From Blattamonas nauphoetae (Eukaryota > Preaxostyla > Oxymonadida), in the NCBI GenBank assembly GCA_033064195.1, contig JARBJD010000549.1, positions 1 to 34,719 on the forward strand: a stretch of 34,719 nt of DNA. Reading direction: 5' to 3'. Made by a program: the position numbers and the translations under genes. How positions within the stretch are numbered: position 1 is the stretch's first letter; the number at the start of each line of letters is the position of its first letter. Positions 31,311 to 34,719 of the stretch are shown here, one piece after another. The notes beneath the pieces are model-generated. The model had not been told where the DNA came from and did no database searches. It saw nothing but the letters and a program-made list of their open reading frames with translations.

Positions 31311-32984
31311 AAAAAGAAAATTCTTTCATTGATTTCTCAGTTTTGGATTTTTCACTAGAAACGAGGATCAATGGGTTCGATCACTCATTTCTCACAAGTG
31401 ATAGTTTCGTTCTGATTCTTCGCGTTTCGGAATCTCCTGAAGTTGGAGATCATGATCGCATGCTTCGTTTTTGGATTCTTCCGAACTTTTTACAGAGTTA
31501 TTGAGCGATTCACAACCGGGTGCAGATCTTTGCACATTTATGTATTCTTCATCATTTCACTTTCATTTTCTTCTTGTTTTAGACTTGTTTCAGCTGTTTC
31601 CGGGCTAATTGTCACTTGTTTATTGCTCATTATTGTTTCATTTTGACCTCACTTCCGACTTCATTTTCTCGTTGTTTATCCATAATATCCACTTCATTCA
31701 TGTTTCTTTCTCTTAATCTTGTTCTCCAATACAACACACTAATTTCCGTTAAGTGAAGATTCCGGACTTTTACCGAGATCTCACTTTCAACGGCTCACTT
31801 CATATCTCGGAATTTTTCCGTAATCTTCATCATATCACGTACATTTTGATCACTTTTTGTTGTTTTAAGAGAGAAAACCGGAACACAGACCTAATTTTCA
31901 CTATTGGTGCCACATTTCACGTCATTTTCACGTTCGTCAATTTCCCTCCTCAGTTTCATACTTGCTCACTTCATTCATGCTTGGTTCGGCTTTCTTTTAC
32001 TCCTGTTTTGGTGAAAAAGTGATGAAAACTTGACTAAAATGATGTGCTAGTGAAGTGAGAACGGCCCACAAAATGGAAGTGAGATGAGAAAAAATGGAGA
32101 GGAGGAATGGTTCAACTCGAGGTGAAATGTGGAGAGAATGATGTGAGAAAGAAGGGGCTGAAGTGGTGTTCAAACATGCAAACACTGTGAAAAGCTGTGA
32201 AATGACGAATCAAAAAAGTGAAATTTTGAGACAACTATCCGACAAAAAATTCTGAAAATTTGAGCACACCTTCCTCTAACAACGAGAAAGAAGGCGCAAT
32301 ATGTGAAAATCGGGGCAAAAATCTAATAGTGTGCAAGTTGTGAAGAAAAGAGTCGTCAAAACGGTGAAGTGAAGAACCAACAAAATGAAACTAAGGAAAT
32401 GCGCTATACGTCTCGCGTAGACTTATGTTCGTTAAAATGATGCAATAACAGAGTAAATGAAGTGAAAGTAGTGAAATGTGAAAATTCATAAAAGTGTCCG
32501 AATGTAGAGGTGTCAAAAGTTTTCAGAGATGAATGACACAAAAGACGCCAACTAGCGTTTTCACACCCAAAAACACCGTAAGACGACGAAAAGTGATCAA
32601 AAGGACATAGTCCCGAACGTCCATACCCTTTCTAAAAAAAACTCGAAAAACGCGAAAAACCTCAATGGGTCGGATCAAACCAAAATCTCAGAAGTGCTTT
32701 TATCGAAAATCCTACCTTTCAAAATGATTTCCGTCACAATCAAACGTGTTTCAACACAATTTGAGCGATAAAGCAGTTCATAGTAGCAAAATCGGAACAT
32801 CGACTTTTCGTCACTTTTTCGACCTAAGTTCGGTACACAGTTCGACGAATTCTCAACCGATTTTCATCAGGATTGTCTTGATCGAGGACCGACAGTGTCC
32901 CTGAGATTTTAGAATTTTTGCAGAATTTTCGAAATGGTTCTCACTTTGGATTCTGGCATTGATTTGTGGTCAAAAATAGATTTT
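31311..32984. other. Gene-free 1.7 kb between the two module-repeat genes
   Basis: No credible coding frame and none of the start motifs seen before other Polinton genes. The plus strand is pyrimidine-rich to about 32020 and purine-rich from there to about 32650, a sharp composition switch. It may be an inserted or decayed sequence; no terminal repeats or target duplication were found by eye. Confidence 0.4.
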
Positions 32985-33591
32985 CAGTAGTTTTCAAGAC
33001 CTTCATGGTACTTTTCAAGTGAGGACGGTCTCCAAAAATACAAACCGAATTGTCCAAAGCGAACGTAATACTCATTCTTTGTTCGTAAATCGCGATATTT
33101 GAATGGCTCAAGTACCTTTGTGTATGTTCCAATGAGTTCACAATTCTCTTTTTCAATTCATTTTCAACAAACGATTGTGTGTATCGTTTCGTTTGTTCTG
33201 ATGAGTTCTGAATCCTCTCATCCATTCTTGATGGGATTACTATCCATTCAATTCCTTCATGTCGATATGTTACTGGGAGTAATTTTGAATGAGTGTATTC
33301 AGAAATGAGTTCACAATTTTCATTTTCATTGATTCAATAAGCTTCTCTTTGCGCAACGATTTGCTGGTCGAAGATATTTCTGACGATTCAGATGTGGTCT
33401 GTATCCTTTGACGAAACTATTGACGTACACTTGATAAGTTTCATCTGGTTTTTCTTCAAGATAGTATCTCGGAAAAAGCGCTTCCCGTGAGATATGTTGT
33501 TCCTTGTCGATTGAGAGTTGGAGGTGATTTCATTTTCAAATCTTCTCTCGAGAATTTCTAGGAGTTGTGTTGGTGTCAAGACGCTGCTCAT
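32985..33591 (-). pseudogene. Related module-repeat gene (fossil)
   Basis: The segment around 33050-33350 is clearly similar in DNA and protein to 30960-31250 (shared YTQSFVENELKK, CEL/VNSLEHT and PFKYRD versus PFTYRE). It therefore encodes the same approximately 50-residue modules, probably three of them. I take the ATG at 33591 (MSSVLTPTQ) because it touches the AT-rich motif at 33592-33610, although an in-frame ATG lies three codons upstream. The gene is broken, with several breaks. Together with 30901-31290 it shows duplication of this gene inside the element. Confidence 0.5.
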
Positions 33592-33610
33592 TTTATACAA
33601 ATTAAAAAAT
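33592..33610 (-). promoter_or_regulatory. Start-proximal AT-rich motif
   Basis: Coding strand TTTTTTAATTTGTATAAAATG (last 20 bases end in the ATG at 33591); last copy seen toward the right end of the Polinton. Confidence 0.45.
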
Positions 33611-33717
33611 TGAATAAAAAAGAAATCGACGTTGTTTTCTAAAAGTACTCAAAATTTGCTTCCAAAAGACACTTTTCAAGAGGTCCGTTTTTCGCCTTTA
33701 TTTTGAATTTACGGCCA

Positions 33718-33746
33718 AATATTGACTACCTGGAAATGTCAATATT
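33718..33746. repeat. Small hairpin-forming inverted repeat
   Basis: AATATTGAC and GTCAATATT separated by 11 bases, just beyond the last Polinton motif. Function unknown. Confidence 0.35.
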
Positions 33747-33841
33747 TTCAGTAGTAAGTGAGATGGAAATTAGAATGAGTCATATTAAAAAATCAATTGG
33801 CTCTGAGATTCAAAATGATTTCTCGTTCCATTCTCCTAGGA

Positions 33842-34077
33842 GTATCACCTATGCCAGTTTGGTTCCCATTTCGCTTATACCACTACTGCAGTACTACTCC
33901 TGACACGCTTGTGTTCGGAATTGCGGACCAGATTTGTCGAAAATGACGAAACAGCTGAACTTGATTTTCTTTCATACAACTTTCTCACTGCACCGAACTC
34001 GAATCATTCAGACCAGTATATCCAGAGCATTGCCATGCGTCTTCAACGCTTTATTCCTCCACTTTCAAACAACATTT
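33842..34077 (+). pseudogene. Possible upstream exon of a hAT-type transposase
   Basis: Open frame after a TAG that could be a 3' splice site, including TRLCSELRTRFVENDETAEL and SDQYIQSIAMRLQRFIPPL, on the same strand and just ahead of the hAT C-terminal remnant at 34131. It looks protein-like (helical, charged), but no motif of its own proves the link. Confidence 0.3.
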
Positions 34078-34130
34078 AATCACGCAGTTCCATCATCTAA
34101 AATCAACATATCAAATCAATTTTAGAATAA

Positions 34131-34281
34131 ATGACAAACACGGCCATCCTTCAGATCTTGAAAGTAATCAAGACGATCCAATGCACATCGGTTCCAACCG
34201 AAAGAGAATTCTCAATTCTTCACCACACCCAACGAAAAGATCGATCCAGCCTGACAATTGACCATCTCACTATCATTTTAG
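34131..34281 (+). pseudogene. hAT transposase C-terminal (dimerisation) remnant
   Basis: The frame reads ILQILKVIKTIQCTSVPTER then EFSILHHTQRKDRSSLTIDHL. The SVP-x-ER-x-FS...RSSL arrangement is the signature of the hAT family C-terminal dimerisation region. The rest of the transposase is missing from this frame: an in-frame stop lies just upstream of 34131 and TTTTAG at 34120-34125 could be an intron end. The 3' side is cut at 34279 by the start of another hAT-like terminus. A source of enzyme for the non-autonomous elements in this window is conceivable, but this copy is a fragment. Confidence 0.6.
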
Positions 34282-34719
34282 GTGGGTAGCGGTCGGTCCG
34301 ACTGCTCGTCGACCGACCGATCGCTTTTTATCGGATGATCTGCCCCTTTTCATCAATTCGAAATGACTCTCAATTTCAGCCAATACACTCTCTCACTTCG
34401 CTATATCGCTGTGTACAATGATGCTTTTACAAATATGTCCCTAATCTCATCTCATTGTTCAGTTCCTAGAAATATTCAAAGATTTTGCGTTGTGGGATCT
34501 CCTCTTATATGAAAGGATACTGATTTCATCATTTGTCATCAGCTCTTTAATTCACATTGACAGCCAATTTTCATTGTCTCCCAATCTCGAAATTAACAGT
34601 GTTCTGAACAGTCGGTCGCTCCTTCCACGAGTCTCCTCCGATGAACACGATCCGCTTGAGTCTGTCGGACGTCCCTTCCTCACCCACTGAACAGACACTG
34701 ACACACGTAAACAGAAACT
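34279..34719. mobile_element. End of a further hAT-like element, related to element B (partial)
   Basis: It begins TAGGTGGGTAGCGGTCGGTC. From the GCGGTCGG on it matches the inward-read right terminus of element B at about 40 of 43 positions, including the hairpin-forming GACTGCTCGTCGACC core. The first bases are shorter than the TAGGCATGGGC of the others. The rest runs off the window, so the second end and the target duplication cannot be checked. No coding region is recognised in the 440 bp visible. Confidence 0.6.

Larger units (their letters stand above)
28085..33610 (-). mobile_element. Polinton/Maverick element, right part (fossil)
   Basis: This continues the element cut at 9973. It starts with the exonuclease half of the polymerase gene and holds two related module-repeat genes. 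The same start-proximal AT-rich motif precedes the genes here (30857, 31291, 33592) as in the left part, which ties the two parts together. The right boundary is not defined: the last such motif is at 33592-33610 and I found no terminal inverted repeat. DNA at 31311-32985 has no recognised gene and could be a further insertion. Confidence 0.8.

Noticed and set aside
1-34719. Reassigned TAA/TAG codons, as reported for some oxymonads
   Set aside because: Integrase, ATPase and both long polymerase frames contain many glutamines yet use only CAA/CAG, and TAA/TAG stand at sensible gene ends just before the next start motif. The standard code fits better.

Overview
The window reads as accessory DNA from a unicellular eukaryote. 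It is dominated by one broken Polinton/Maverick-type element, with other transposons inserted into it. Short GT-AG introns (about 116-117 bp), beta-helix repeat proteins of the 'polymorphic membrane protein' style, and hAT-like transposons with 8-bp target duplications fit a metamonad protist. An oxymonad (Preaxostyla) is my best guess. That host call is inference; no rRNA or housekeeping gene is present to fix it.

Layout. 1-9973: left part of the Polinton, its outer end beyond the window. It holds two tandem capsid-like genes, two small 'MAPG' proteins, two unrecognised structural-type genes, an A32/FtsK-type packaging ATPase (the only gene on the + strand), a small coiled-coil protein, an RVE-type integrase, and the C-terminal half of a protein-primed family B DNA polymerase. 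28085-about 33600: right part, with the exonuclease half of the same polymerase and two related genes made of a repeated approximately 50-residue module. Nearly every minus-strand gene has the same AT-rich motif, close to TTTTTATTTTTGTATAAATG on the coding strand, touching or close to its start codon. The Polinton is a fossil: besides the insertion that splits its polymerase it has roughly six or seven breaks, although integrase, ATPase and long polymerase frames remain open, so it is probably not very old.

9974-28084: an insertion inside the polymerase gene, bounded by the 8-bp duplication TTCATCAT and by CAGGC(T/A)TCTGA inverted ends. This outer element has itself received three further hAT-like elements, each with perfect TAGGCATGGGC inverted ends and its own perfect 8-bp duplication: 10000-13911 (CCAGTGAT), 20279-23679 (TGCTGCTG) and 23698-27751 (TCAGTTTG). 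Without them the outer element would be about 6.7 kb. Each inner element carries different gene-like cargo: a beta-helix protein gene, a cysteine-rich CxxxC protein gene plus a tRNA-like sequence, and an intron-containing unknown gene. This is the pattern of 'Pack' (gene-capturing, non-autonomous) transposons. The body of the outer element holds two adjoining 27-bp minisatellites (17017-18295).

33610-34719: flanking DNA with a hAT transposase C-terminal (dimerisation) remnant at about 34131-34281. It is cut by the end of another element related to the one at 20279-23679, which runs off the right edge.

The main points of interest are the three-level nesting (hAT-like in hAT-like in Polinton), the shared-ends/different-cargo transposon family, and the element-wide start-codon-proximal promoter motif.
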